Source: Canna indica
Taxonomy: Eukaryota > Streptophyta > Magnoliopsida > Zingiberales > Cannaceae
Assembly: GCA_034359265.1 (NCBI GenBank)
Contig: CP136891.1
Location: forward strand, 53,708,501-53,772,500
Length of the DNA: 64,000 bases
Direction of reading: 5' to 3'
Shown: positions 32,616 through 45,326 of the stretch, piece by piece
Layout of the letters: each line of letters begins with the position of its first letter
How positions within the stretch are numbered: position 1 is the stretch's first letter
The notes under the pieces: model-generated
The model's input: the letters and a program-made list of their open reading frames with translations, nothing else
Told to the model about the DNA's origin: nothing
The model's database searches: none
Program-made: the position numbers and the translations under genes

Positions 32616-34165
32616 TGTTAGTGAATTGGACTGCTACGGGGTGGGGGTGGGGGGGTGGGGAGAATAGTGTGTTTACTAAACTTTAAGCCTAATTTTGATT
32701 TTAATCATTTCTTGATTACTTTAGGCAATTCACAATTCAATGACTAAATGCGAAAGCAATAAGTAAGACAATTAAACACAAACAATATATCAATGCTAAC
32801 ACAATGATTTATAGTGGTTCAGCCCTAATGCCCTTCTCACTTAGGATTTCTAACTTAGCTTTACTAGATTAATTGTTTCCTTTACAATGAGGACATTTTC
32901 ACCGGAGAGTATCCGCTCTCACACCGAAGACACTTTCACACCCGGAAGTCTCCGTCTTCCTATCGAAAGCACTCTCCTACCTCAAACCCTAAGGACAACA
33001 CAACTAATCCTAGTAAACTAAACACATCGATGGATTTAGGCCTCTACACAAAGGCAACCACCAAACTCAAGATCTACACACTAGATCTTTACACACTTGA
33101 ATTACAATGAAATAAGCAATAAAATAAAACATTAAATGGAGCAATAAATTAAACAATAAAGTACTTAGCTCCACAACAAGATTCATACCTTCCTCTTGAT
33201 GCCTTGATGATGAAACAATTGAAGAGAGAAGGCAAGATCAAGGGTTTTTAGCTCAAGCTAGGTTTTTCACAAAAGAATGGCTCAAAAAAGTTTAGAATTG
33301 ATCAAAGGATGTCTCATATATGGTAGAAGTGATCAAGTAGTGTACACGAAGGCTGGGGTCTCAAATATATAGAGAGGCATGAAGAGAGCTCGGGTAGAAC
33401 TCCACTCAACGACTCAAATTAGAGTCGTTATCGATCGTTGGTTGATCAGTTGGTTGATCTGTTGGTCGATCGGACCATCGACCAGACGTCGACCGAACGC
33501 CCACTGTTGGTTTTTGCCTCTCGCCGATCGTTGGTAGACCGACCGACCAATTGACCGAAACTACTCTAAGGGTAGTTTTAGTAAGGTCTAGTATCCTTAA
33601 GTCTTATAAAACATTTCTTAACTTTAAGTTAATTTAAAAACATAAATGTCATATAAGGATTACCCTCCATTTGGATTCAATAAAAATATCTAAAGAATCA
33701 AAATCTAGCTTTTGGGGTCTAGTACAAATTTACGAAAACCAAAAAAATTATAATCTCTTGGGTCAAATATGGAAATGTTAAAGGTTTCCAAAAACTCCTT
33801 AAAAATAGGTCATTAACTTGTTTCTACCTAACAAATAATTATCGGGACTTTTGGTACCAAGAAAATATCTAGGTCATATAGTCCTCCAAGGAGCTCCCTA
33901 GGCTTAGAGAATTTTTAGGCCATTTTTTTTTTTTGAGTTTTCTTGTTTTGGGGTTCGAATTTCATTTTTTGGATTTTGCATCATAAAAGAGGATTACATA
34001 ATCATTCTAGACGCCCTAAACCTAAACTCTATCTTCTCGAAGAATCCCGAGCGTTGACGAGCGTCCTTGCCTATTTCCTCGATTTCTTTGATTTTCTCGA
34101 TCGGGGACGTCATGCGCTAACCGATATGGAACCTGAAATTAATTCTCCATGAAATTATTAGTTCC
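32616..34165 (-). repeat. SIRE-like LTR, family C, nearly complete
   Basis: Begins TGTTAGTGAATTGG and follows the family C order (agaatagtgtgtttac, tagtggttcagcccc, acacccggaagtc, the gtcgaccg-rich cluster at 33420-33570). It stops at atttagttcc-like sequence 34165, lacking the final 70 bp or so. A G-rich run lies at 32639-32660. Confidence 0.8.
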
Positions 34166-34387
34166 TGTTAGTGGAATGGCCTACACTAGAGGGGGAGGGG
34201 GTGAATAGTGTGTTTACTAATCTTTAACCTAATTTTAGTTTTAATCGTTTACTTGATTACTTAGGCAATTAACAAATCAAGTAGCAAGGGGAAGCAAAGT
34301 AGATATGCTAATTAAACAAACACAAGTAGAAGCAATGCAAACATGATGATTTATAGTGGTTCGGCCCCAATAGCTACTCCACTACCT
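34166..34387 (-). repeat. SIRE-like LTR, family C, 222-bp end fragment
   Basis: Restarts with TGTTAGTGGAATGG directly after the previous copy and breaks off at ctccactacctgg, where copia A LTR sequence starts. Confidence 0.75.
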
Positions 34388-35589
34388 GGAAAAATCACGA
34401 AAAGTCAAGAATCAGAGGCTTCAGAGTCGAGCATGTCAAAATTAGTTTAGGACTTAGTTTCTTTTATTGTAAATGATCATAAGCCTCATTGAGTTTATAA
34501 CCAAAAAACCGAAACCCGAACCTCAAAAATTTAAAAACTAAAAAAAATCAGAAAACGGTCTTGAAAATTTCTAAGTATAGGGGGCTTCTTGGAGGGCTAC
34601 ATAATTTAGATATTTTCTTACAATCAAAAGTCCCAATTATTTCTCCTTAGGTAAAAACAAATTAAAGGCATATTTTAAAAGAATTTTTGGAAACTTGTAA
34701 TACCCAAAATCATAATAATAATGTTTTATTCTTGATTGGAGGATCGTGAGCCTTAGTTAGCGCGGATTGGCGGGAAGCTTCGGGATCAGACCTGGGTAAT
34801 TGTCTAATGTAGAAAAATTAAGAGAAATTTTATTTGCCTTATCTCTGTGATTTATCATGCTAGGATAATAGAGGGTATCGGGGCGAATTTATTGGTGCAA
34901 TCGGATGTCGAATCGGAGTTGGAAGAGCTAGGTGAGTTATGGGCTGTTTAAGTCAGATAACTTAGGTAAGAGTATTTTGGTCATTTGGGCCCAACTAGTG
35001 TCTATAAATTAGACCCTGGGGTGTGCGGCCATGGGTTTTTAGCGGCACGCCACCTGAGGCAAAGGGGAGAGAAGAGAGAGGGCTCCGTCGAGGAGGAGGA
35101 GCCGCCGGAGTTGAATTTTTGCGAGTTTGTCGGTGTCGATTGGAGGAAGATCCTACGTGTCTTTTCCTTCCATTTTCTCTCCGTCCTGTGAGTGGATTTA
35201 GAAATTATTTTATCCAATTCTTGATTTATGTCGCTGTTCTCATGTCTCGGGGTTTTTCGTCGATTTTTGATGCATTTTTTCGTATCGGATCGGAAGTCGG
35301 ATAAGTCATTTCTTAATTGAAGTATGTTGTTTACCCCCTTTTGGGAATAAAATATTCTTTATTTTCTTTTCTCTTTTTTTTCCTTATTATGCGGTGCGCT
35401 GGTAGGGGCCGATATCGGTGTCAGCGTTGACGCCAGCGTTGCTGGCGGTCCGACGGCGGCGACAGGTGGAGGGGAGGAGGAGATGAAGATGACATAGGTG
35501 GGAAGATGAAATGGAGGGCTGAGATTGATTTGGGTGAGAAGAAGGGCTGGATTGATTTGGTTGAGATGAAGGGCAGGGATTTGATCTTG

Positions 35590-36130
35590 TGTTGATGGAG
35601 GGATGAGATTGCATCTGGTTAGATGTAAGGCTGTGATTACATCATGTAGATGGAGAGCTGTGATTGCATCTGGTTAGACGTAAGGCTGTGATTGCATTTG
35701 GTTAGATATAAGACTGTGATTACATCATGTAGATGGAGAGCTATGATTACATCATGTAGATGAAGAGCTATGATTGCATCTGGTTAGATGTAAGACCGTG
35801 ATTGCATTATATAGATGAAGAGCTGTGATTGCATCTGGTTAGATGTAAGGATTTGATTGCATCATACAGATGAAGGACTGTGATTTCATCTGGTTAGATG
35901 TAAGGCTATGATTACATCATGTATATAGATAGAGAGTTGTGATTGCATCTGGTTAGATAGAGGGTTGTGATTGCATCTGGTTAGATATAAGGCTGTGATT
36001 ACATCATGTAGATGGAGGGCTGTGATTAGATGTAAGGCTGATATTGCAACATGTTAAGAGAGGGTTGTGATTGCATCATTTTAGATGGAAGGCTGTGATT
36101 TGATCTTGTTTAAATGAAAGGTTGAGATTT
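35590..36130 (+). repeat. Minisatellite in G3 LTR
   Basis: Many short units built from gtgattgcatctggttagat and gattacatcatgtagatgga, with variable order and length. Confidence 0.85.
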
Positions 36131-36764
36131 CATTACTGAGTTATTGATTATAACACCGTTATATTCGTTCGTAACAGTGATTTATTAAATAAATTAAGAC
36201 ATTTCGTTCATTATTCTAAATAATTATTTTCAGACCTTAAGGTTAGCAAAAAGATTCATGTTATATATGAATTTTTACCTAATCAACATTTTGGATTCAT
36301 TGGCGAGGTTTGTTTCGCCATCAGACCTTCGAATTTTGAAAATAGTAGCCAGACGTTGCCTCATTTTGCGTGCCAAGCTGAAAAATCATATTTTATATAT
36401 TTTTATGGTTCAATCTGAGATGATTCATGGATATAGTAGTTAATGAGGTGAATCTTATCCTAGATTAGTGATTCCTATGATGAGTTATTTTATCCTGTTG
36501 TTCTAGTCCATTAATTTACAGTTGGAGTTTCTTTTTGTATTGCTTTCATGATACACGTGCATCATTTCTTACAGTGCTATAATTCTATTTTATGGTTGTT
36601 TATTTGTGATGAACATTCATGATTTATGAGTACTATTTCTACATATATATCTGTTTCTACATATGCACTTGACATACCCTTTATTACCTATTGATAGCAC
36701 ATTTTGTTTATGCTTATATACATGCATGTGTGGTGTTGTGATGTGCTTGTTGCATTTCCCGGAA

Positions 36765-36955
36765 GCCTCGCTGGTGAGGGGAGGGTATGCCCCAAAGAGA
36801 CAGCGTTTGCCTTATTCAGGAAGTCCGGCTGGTGAGGGGAGATCATACGCCAAAGAGATAGTCTAGAGACCCGAGCAGGTGAGGGGAACGTATGCCCCAA
36901 TAATCTAGCTCAGAAGAGCCAGTGCCGGTGAGGGGAGGGCATGTCCCAAAGAAAC
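36765..36955 (+). repeat. Four-unit repeat in G3 LTR
   Basis: Four units of 48-60 bp, each starting with ggtgagggga and containing a variant of tatgccccaaagaga. Confidence 0.8.
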
Positions 36956-38660
36956 AGCATTGAGCTGGGTGGTAGTTCGACGGCCACCCGTATACTTACC
37001 CTATGTGGCTATGTGGGACCGACGGGTCCGAAGAGCATGCATATGATTGAGGTGTTGCATTGCATGCATATGACTGTGGTGTTGCATCTATCCTATTTTA
37101 TTATTGTGGATTTATTTATACTTATTGATGGATGCTTATACTTATTGCTGTGGATATGAGTGGAGTTGTGGATGTGTTACTGATGCTTGTTCCGTTATTT
37201 TTAAAGATATTTTACACTTGTTGGCGAATGTTGATTTCATGCATAGAGTTGTGGATATATTATTGCTGATTTCTTTTGATGTTGTTGTTCGTTATATATC
37301 GGCTATATATGTTTTTATGCATGGTGATTGATTTGGTGAATTGAGGACTGATTTGCTCACTAAGTCCTAGTTGGACTTACCCCTTATTACCGTTGTTTTG
37401 CAGCACTTGAGTTACATCAGAGAGGTACAGGGGTGCAGTAGCACGACTGGTGGCGGCAGGACAGCGGGTCTCGTGACATATCGTGATCGAGGAGGATACC
37501 TGAGTTGTTTTAGTGTCTCTTGAGTTGTTGAGTCATGTTGACTCGAGTTGTTGTTTCCACATTTTATTTTTATTTTGGGAGTCTTGCTTATTTATTTGAA
37601 TTCCTTTTTAATAACTTGTTCAGTGTGCTCATATTGAGTTTTGGTTTGGTTTGGTTCGTAATGTCATGTCTATTCTTTTCAAAAAAAAAAAAAATTCTCC
37701 TACTGTACAGGTTATTGTTATTGTGTTTGAGTTAGGTTAGGCTTCGGGGTACGTGGTGTATCCAAGCCGTTCATACCGGATTTGGGGTGTGACAGAACTA
37801 TTAACCTATAAAAATAAGGCTTGAAATACTAGAAACCTCCAAACTACCTAGAATTCCCAGAATGCCCTCAGCCAATTTTTTAAAAAGCTGCCCAGAATAA
37901 CTAGAATGCCCCAAAATGGCTCTTTTTCAAATTAGATAAGGTTTGAACGGCTCCTTGCTCCCATACTCCAATACCAACTCTATAAATACACCAAATTCTC
38001 CCTTCCTAAGGCTCCCAACTATTCCGTTGAGCTACCAAACATTATTTTGAGCCTTAAAGAGTGATTCAAAGTGCAAACCTCAACTTCTCATTCTGGAAGT
38101 CTTCAAAACTCCATTTCAAGTCTTCAATAAGAATTTCTACATATCCTGAGGCTTTGGAGTACTAGGAGGTAACTTGGGGGAGCTCATTTGAGTTTGTTTT
38201 AATTTATAGCTCCTTTACTTGTATTTTCTTTCGTATTTGCTTCTCATTTCAAGTTGTTAAGTGTTGTGTAGTGTTACACCTAGGTTTCTTTATATATGAG
38301 TGTTTTGCTTTGGAATAGCAGTTGAGGCATCCTCTAAGGTTGAGGGATAAGTCCTCTTTGTATTCTTTAAGAAACATTCAAGTTATAAAGATTTAATATC
38401 AGAAATCTTCGGTGAAGAGCCAAGGTAGTGGAGTAGGCGGTGTGACCTAACCATTCTAAATTTTACATGTTAGCATGGCTTATCTATTTAATCTTGCTTG
38501 GTATTAATCATTACTCATTTATATTTGCATCTTGAAAGCATATAACTCAAAATAACAAAATTCCATAGTTAGACCAACTTGAAAAAAAATTGGAATTGAA
38601 CTTAGCATATTTAGGCTACACACTATTCACCCCTTCTCTAGTGTGGTTATTTGGTTTACA

Positions 38661-38680
38661 TTTGGTTTTAGAGCTTGATA
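38661..38680 (+). other. Copia A primer-binding site (mutated)
   Basis: tttggttttagagcttgata follows the LTR end. It differs from TGGTATCAGAGC at a few bases. Confidence 0.7.
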
Positions 38681-38715
38681 GTAGGACTAGATTTCACCAT
38701 CTACCTACACTTAGA

Positions 38716-39402
38716 ATGGCTACCGAAAAGACACTAGCTCAAGGGACCTCTACCCATGCACCTCCTTTGTTTGATGGAAATAACTATGCTTATTGGAAAA
38801 TTAGAATGAATATGTTCCTTCAATCACAAGGTCAGGAGGTTTGGAGGATGATTCAAAAAGATTATAAGCAATCAACAAGGAACATGGATGATTGGACCCA
38901 TGAGGAAGTTAAATTCTTTAATTCCAATGCTAAAGGCATGAATGCATTACATTGTGGGTTATCAATTAATGAGTTTAATAGAATTTCTACATGTTAATCC
39001 GCATTTGAAATTTGGCAAGTTCTTGAAACTACTCATGAAGGGACCTCTCAAGTAAAGGAGTCAAAAATCAATCTTCTCATGCATGATTATGAATTGATTA
39101 AAATGCTATCTCATGAGACTATTGATGAAATGTATGCTAGATTCCAAAACATTACTAATGACTTATGCAATCTTAGAAGAGATATTAGGGAAGAAGAAAA
39201 GGTGAGAAAACTACTTCGATCACTTCCCAAAGCTTGGGAGCCAAAGGTGATAGCTATCATGGAAGCTAAGGATCTTGGTACCATGAAGCTCACCGAACTC
39301 ATTGGATCTCTCATCATGACACATGAGATTCATATGAGGGCACATAAGGAGGAAGATGCCCCCAAAGGCAAGAGTATTGCCTTAATTAAATGCATCACAT
39401 AG
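38716..39402 (+). pseudogene. Copia A gag, N-terminal region
   Basis: From ATG 38716 the frame reads PPLFDGNNYAYWKIRM and MDDWTHEEVKF, the typical plant copia gag start. A TAA at 38995-38997 interrupts it; the other copy at 62788 has AAA here. The frame resumes as SAFEIWQVLE and runs through LRSLPKAWEPKV to 39402. Gag forms the particle that holds element RNA. Downstream the zinc knuckle ICFNCNKPRHLRKDC (about 39508-39552) lies in a shifted frame. Confidence 0.88.
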
Positions 39403-40431
39403 GAATGATGACACTTCTTCATCCGAAGAGCAAGTTGATGACTATGAGGAGATGACCTTGCTTGCAAAATGGTTCACGAGGTTCATAAAGGTGGCAAAAG
39501 GTACATTTGTTTCAATTGCAACAAACCCAGGCACTTGAGGAAGGATTGCCCACAATTGAAGCTCACCCCCACCTCATCCACAAAAGAGAGGTGACCAAGA
39601 AGAAGAAGAAGAAGGCATTGATTGCCCACAATTGAAGCTCACCTCAACCTCACCCCTAGCTCAAGAAGAAGAAGAAGAAGGCATTAATGCATGGCTTCTT
39701 GGGATGAAAGTGAATCTTCATCAAGTGAGGAAGTCTCCAAGGATGAAAGTGCCAACCTTTGCCTCATGGCAAATGATGATGAAGTAACCTTTACATTTGG
39801 TGAATTTACATTTACTCAAGAAGAATTAGAGCATGAGTATGAACAAATACATTTTGAGTTTAATGCTATTAGAAAGAGGTTTAAAGAACTTAGAAAGGAA
39901 AATAAGTCATTAGAAATGGAAAATGATGAACTACTTGTTTCATGCTATGCTTTGAAAAATGAAGTAGAAGCTCTTATAGATGAAAAACTCATTTTGGAAA
40001 AGGCAAAAAATGATTTACTAGATTTAAATGATGTGTTAGAAAAGGAAAACAAATTTTTGAGTTCACAAGTTGATCACTTGAATGATAGCATGCTCTCATT
40101 GAAGAAGGACTTATGTACTTTGAATGAAAAAATGCTTGCCTTACAAAATACTAAAAATGATCATGTATCACATGCTAGAAATACTAGAAAACCATCACAT
40201 CCTCATTCCCATACTCATGTTCATACTCATTATTCCACTAAGTTTCATGGTTATTGCTTTTGTTGTGGAATTTATGGACACATGATTAGGGATTGTGCAC
40301 TCAAGAGGAACCATCATGCTAGATCTACTTGGGTTACTAAAATGACTAACACTCAAGGACCCAAAAATATTTGGGTACCTAAGGTTGTTTCTTCTCCACT
40401 TGTAGGTGGAGAGTCATCCTCAAGCACATAG
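39403..40431 (+). pseudogene. Copia A gag, zinc knuckles and coiled region
   Basis: First zinc knuckle near 39508-39552. A duplicated segment with lysine/glutamate runs (attgcccacaattgaagctc at about 39545 and 39620) follows. Then a 246-codon frame (39691-40431) holds a long Glu/Lys/Leu-rich coiled-coil-like stretch and a second knuckle, CFCCGIYGHMIRDC. The two-knuckle arrangement is that of SIRE-like gag proteins. Confidence 0.85.
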
Positions 40432-42300
40432 GATCGAGCACATGGGTTTTGGATAGTGGTTGCAACCATATTAAGAAAAGATGAAGGGTATGTTAGTTTT
40501 GGAGGTAATGCCAAAGGTAAGATCATTGACATTGGTGATATAGGTCTACTTCCATTCCCTTGCATTAAGAATGTCTTACTAGTTGATGGCTTGAAACATA
40601 ACTTGATTAGTATTTCTCAATTATGTGATAATGGATATATGGTGATTTTTGAAGCATCTAAATGTCTCAGTAGAAATGCATCATCTAGTGATATAGTATT
40701 CATTGGAAATAGACATGAGAATGTTTCCTTTTTGAGTTTAAATATCTTGTCTAATTCTCATGTTAGATGTTTAGTAGTAATGGACAATGATTATTGGTTA
40801 TGGCACCGTAGGCTAGGACATGCTAGCATGTGCATCATTCAAGAAATCACCAAGAAAGACCTATTTAAAGGAATCCCTAAAATAAAATTTGAAAAAGATA
40901 GACTTTGTGATGCATGTCAACATGGAAAATAAGTCAAATAATCTTTTCATAGTTTTAATCAAGTTACTACCTCTAGGATTTTTGAATTTATTCACATGGA
41001 TCTTTTTGGTCCTTGTGATGTTGCTAGCTTAGGTGGTAAACTATATTGTTATGTTTTGATTGATGACTACTCTCGATTTACATGGGTCTTGTTTTTAGCA
41101 AAGAAGAATGAAACATTTGATTTCTTTAAAAAGTTTGCTAAAAGAGTTGTCAAAGAAAAAGGGATTTCAATTTCAAAAATTAGGAGTGATATTGGTGGTG
41201 AATTTAAAAATAAAAAGTTTTTTGAATTTTGTGAAAATTTTGGGATTGAACATCCCTTTTCTTCCCCTAGAACCCCTCAACAAAATTGGGTGGTTGAGAG
41301 GAAAAATAGAATCTTGCAAGAAATGACTAGGACTATGCTTTGTGAAAACAATTTACCTAAGTATTTTTGGACTGAAGCCATAAATACCTCATGCTATGTT
41401 TTAAATCGTGTTTTATTAAGACCTAAAATAAAGAAAACTCTTGAACTTTGGCATGATAGAATTCCAAATGTAGAAAACTCTTGAACTTTGGCATGATAGA
41501 ATTCCAAATGTGGGACACTTTAGGGTTTTTGGTTGTAAGTGCTTTATTTTGAACGCTAATGATCATATAGGAAAATTTGACTCAAAATCCGGCGAAGGTA
41601 TTTTCCTAGGATACTCATCTAGTTCTAAAGCCTATAGAGTTTATAATCGCAGAACTATGATTGTTGAAGTATCCATGCATGTAACTTTTGATGAAACTAA
41701 TGACTCTTCTAGAAATATTAAGATATTGAAAGTAGGGGAAGAACTTTAGACTTTAACTTTCAATGAAGAAGAAGTTGAAGATGAGCCTAATGAAGTACCT
41801 CATAATGAAGAACCTTCATCCTCAACCTCCCTACCTCAAGTTGAAGAACAAGCTTTACCACCACTTCCTAAAGCTAACCGAGGCGCAAAAGATCATCCCA
41901 TTGAACAAGTCATTGGAGAACCTATAACCGGAGTGGTAGCACGTTCTAAACTCAAAAACATTTGTCAATATTTTGCCTTTATTTCTCAAGTAGAGCCTAA
42001 AAATATTAAGGAAGCCATAGATGATGAATTTTGGGTTATGGCCATGTAAGAGGAACTAAATCAATTTGTTAGGAATAATGTTTAGGATTTAGTGCCTAGG
42101 CCGAGTGAACAAATGGTAATTGGAACTAAGTGGGTCTTTAGGAATAAGTTAGATGAAAATGGCTTAGTTGTTAGAAACAAAGCTAGGTTAGTGGCCCAAT
42201 GTTTCAACCAAAAAGAGGATATTGATTACAATGAAACTTGTGCTTCCGTAGCTAGATTAGAGGCTATTCGCATGCCTTTACCTTTTGCAAGTTTTAAAGG
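40432..42300 (+). pseudogene. Copia A protease, integrase and start of reverse transcriptase
   Basis: The protease active-site area (VLDSGCN) near 40448 is frame-broken. The pre-integrase zinc region LWHRRLGHAS...CDACQHGK ends at TAA 40930-40932. The integrase core follows (MDLFGPCDVAS, DDYSRFTWV, IRSDIGGEF, TPQQNWVVERKNR). A 40-bp tandem duplication (41433-41512) shifts the frame. Next come GHFRVFGCKCF and FLGYSSSSKAYRVYN. RT begins after stops at 42047-42049 and 42083-42085 and reads IGTKWVFRNKLDENG and KARLVAQCFNQ up to the LTR insertion at 42305. Confidence 0.9.
41433..41512 (+). repeat. 40-bp tandem duplication in copia A integrase
   Basis: Units 41433-41472 and 41473-41512 start gaaaactcttgaactttggc and differ at one base; a 40-bp gain breaks the frame. 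Confidence 0.92.
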
Positions 42301-42304
42301 TTTC

Positions 42305-43926
42305 TGTTGGCCTAAGGTTTTTTACCTTGGTCTTAATCTCGATTTTGATGATAACAAACATGGAACTAATATTTCATTGAGAAATCTTTCAGGTTCCAAG
42401 TCGGTTAGCGCTCGACGTCCCCGATCGAAAATATCGAAGAAATTGGAGAATTCGACTTGGATGCTCGTCGACGCTCGGGATTCTTCGGGAAGTTAGAGTT
42501 TAGGTTTAGGGTATCTAGGAATGTGATGTAATCCTATTTATGATGCAAAGAACCCAAAAACCAAACTCGAAGCCCAAAACATGAAAGCTCGGAAATCGCC
42601 CTGAAATTCACTAAGCCTAGGGAGCTCCTTGGAGGGCCATATGACCTAGACATGTTCTTGACACAAAAAATGGCGGTAATTGTTTCTTGGATAAAAACTA
42701 GTTAACGAGGTATTTTTATAGAATTTTTGGAAACATTTAGCATACCCATATTTGACCCGGGAGATTAGAAAATTTTCGTTTTCCGAAAATTTGTACTAGA
42801 CCCAAAAAACTAGATTTTCATTCTTAAGGATTTTGATTTTTCAAATATTTTTATTGAATCCAAATGGGGGTAATCCTTATATAACATTTATATTTTAAAG
42901 TTAGTAATTATTATATAAGTAGACTTAGTGAAGACGGAACCCAGAAACGAGCTAAACCAAGCAGTCTGCCCAGTTTCGGTCGACTAGTTGGTCGACCGAA
43001 TGCTGCCAAAAACTGGTACTAGGCAAGTCAGTCAACCGAAATGTGCCAGAAAATGACAGTATGCCATCGGTCGCTCGGTTGGCCGATTGACGGTCGACCG
43101 GACCTGTGATTGGACGGCGGAAATAACTAGTTTTTCCGCCCGTTGAGGTGGCTATTTCATGCCATCTCCTCAAGGCTTATAAATAGAAGCCTTAGCAAGC
43201 CTTCCACCCTTCATCCAACAAACTTTGAGCCATATTTGATGATCCTTGAGCTTGATTGTGCCACCATTCTTGAAATCCCTAGCTTTGATATCTCAACTCC
43301 TTGAGTAAGCCTTGACTTCATTGATTCACCATCAAAGGCATCAAGAGGAAGCTAGAAAACTTTGTTTGGAGTTATGTATAAGTTGTTTGATTTATTGCTC
43401 CATTAAATTGTGTATTTTCTTGTTTATTTCATTATATTTGAGCTTGTGAAGAACTAGGTTGTTAGGTCTTGAAATTGGGTGGTTGCCTTTGTGTTTGAGG
43501 CTTAATTCCACCGGTGAAAATGTAGTTTACAAGGATTAGTTGAGTTGTCCTTAGGTTGAGGTGGGAGAGTGCTCTCGGTAGGAAGGCGGGATACTTTCGG
43601 GTGTGGAAGTGCCTTCGGTTTGAGAGCGAAGACTTTCCGGTGTAAAGTCCTCAATGTAAGGAAACTAATTAATCTACTTAAACTAGTTTGAAAATCCTAA
43701 GCGGGGTGCTTAGGTAGTGGAGTAGGCATTGGGGCTGAACAACTATAAATAATCATGTTAGCATTGATATATTGTTTTGTGTTAATTGCTTCATATTTAT
43801 TGCTTTTACTTGCTATTAATATCGTGCTTAAACTAACTAATCAAGAAACAATTAAAATCAAAATTAGGCGATAAGATTAGTTAACACACTATTCACCCCC
43901 CCTCTAGTGTGACCATTTCACCAACA
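42305..43926 (+). mobile_element. SIRE-like solo LTR, family C, intact with TSD
   Basis: 1622 bp from TGTTGGCC to CCAACA, flanked by GTTTC on both sides (42300-42304, 43927-43931). There is no PBS, internal region or second LTR. It sits inside the copia A reverse transcriptase, whose reading frame resumes after it. It is the only complete family C LTR here and serves as the reference copy. It includes the gtcgaccg-rich cluster at 42970-43110. Confidence 0.92.
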
Positions 43927-43931
43927 GTTTC

Positions 43932-45100
43932 AAACTATTTCAAATTGATGTTAAAAGCGCATTTTAAAATGGTTTTATCATGGAAGAGGTTTATGTTGAA
44001 CAACCCCCGGTTTTAAAAACTTTGATTTTCCAAATCATGTTTACATATTGAAAAAAATATTATATGGTTTAAAAAAAGCCCCTAGGGCTTGGAATGAAAG
44101 GCTTTCAAATTTTTTAATTGAACAAGATTTTAATGTTGGAAAAGCCGATGTTTCACTCTTCATTAAAAATGATGATCTTTATTAGTTCAAATATATATTG
44201 ATGACATAATTTTTGGTGCTACTAATGAAACCCTTTGTGAGTGGTTTGCTAAGTGTATGCAAGATGAATTTGAGATGAGCATGATGGGAGAGCTCTCTTT
44301 CATGCTTGGACTTCAAATCAAGCAAACCAAGAAGGGGATCTTAATCAATCAAGCTAAGTACACAAAGGAGCTAATCAAAAGATTTGGGATGGATGGAGCA
44401 AAGATTGCATCAACCCCCATGAGTCCATCCACCAAGCTTGATAAGGATGAGGAAGGTATCAATGTTGATGAAAAATGATACAGAGGTATGATTGGTAGCT
44501 TACTTTATTTAACCGCAAGTAGACCCGATATAATATTTAGTGTATGTCAATGTGCTACGTTTCTATCTTGACCTAAGATGTCTCATTTGAGTGCGGTCAA
44601 ACGCATATTGAGATATCTAAAGGACACTTTTGACTAAGGCCTTTGGTATGCTAGTAGTGCATCCTTTGAATTGATTAGTTTTTCCGATGCAGATTTTGCC
44701 GGTTGTAAGATTGATAGAAAAAGCAGTTGTGAGTGTTGTCAATTCCTAGGGATGAGTTTGGTTTCTTGGTTTTCTAAGAAGCAAATCTCGGTTGCACTTT
44801 CTAACTACCGAAGCGGAGTATATCGCAGCGGCTAGTTGTTGTGCACAAGTCCTTTGGATGAAACAAACCCTACTAGATTTTGGATTGAACTATTCATGTA
44901 TACCCATTTATTGTGATAACACTAGTGCCATAAATTTGACAAAAAATCCCATCTTGCACTCTAGGACAAAACATATAGACTTAAGGCACAGTTTTCTTAG
45001 AGATAATGTAGCTAAGAAAAATATCTTTGTTGATTTTGTGCCTACCTATAAGCAACTTGCAGATATATTTACTAAACCTTTAAATGAAGATTGCATGTAA
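43932..45100 (+). pseudogene. Copia A reverse transcriptase (rest) and RNase H
   Basis: After the solo LTR the RT continues with LFQIDVKSAF-type sequence. The catalytic IYIDDIIFGATNE lies near 44193-44231, then SFMLGLQIKQ, and the frame 44257-44478 ends at a TGA. LTASRPDIIFSVC follows. RNase H appears in the frame 44792-45100 with TTEAEYIAAASCCAQ and SRTKHIDLRHSFLRD. Order and motifs identify a SIRE-type Ty1/copia element. Several stops (for example within the sequence before SHLSAVKRILRY) show it is dead. I see no envelope-like frame after it. Confidence 0.9.
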
Positions 45101-45315
45101 TATTGAGTTTGCATTAATAGAACCTTGCATTCTTGCCTTTTTGATTGATGTCAAAAGGGGGAGAGGAGACTTGGTCACACTTGGTTTTAACGATGCATAT
45201 AGATAGGGGGAGCTTAAGCTAGCTTTCAATACCAAGTTAATTAAAATAAAAAACCGGATGCTTAAAGTGAACCTCTGGTGTAGTGTTTTTAATGAAATAT
45301 TTGTCTTCATTCAAT

Positions 45316-45326
45316 AAGGGGGAGAA
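45316..45326 (+). other. Copia A polypurine tract
   Basis: aagggggagaa, just before the 3' LTR start. Confidence 0.85.

Larger units (their letters stand above)
34696..37794 (+). mobile_element. Gypsy (Tekay-like) solo LTR G3, 3.1 kb
   Basis: Starts TGTAATACCC and ends GGGGTGTGACA, like the other gypsy LTRs here, with AAACT (34691-34695) and GAACT (37795-37799) as an almost perfect 5-bp duplication. It has no primer site or coding domain, so it is a solo LTR. It contains two tandem arrays (35590-36130 and 36770-36955). Open frames inside it have no domains. Confidence 0.82.
34388..38660 (+). repeat. Copia A 5' LTR, truncated and split by a gypsy solo LTR
   Basis: Parts 34388-34695 and 37800-38660 match the copia A 3' LTR at 45327-46580 without a break once 34696-37799 is removed. 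The first 125 bp or so are missing. It ends CTAGTGTGG...TTTACA, followed by a mutated primer site. Confidence 0.82.

Noticed and set aside
45100..45315. An envelope-like frame after copia A pol, as some SIRE elements have
   Set aside because: Only about 215 bp separate RNase H from the polypurine tract and no long frame is present.
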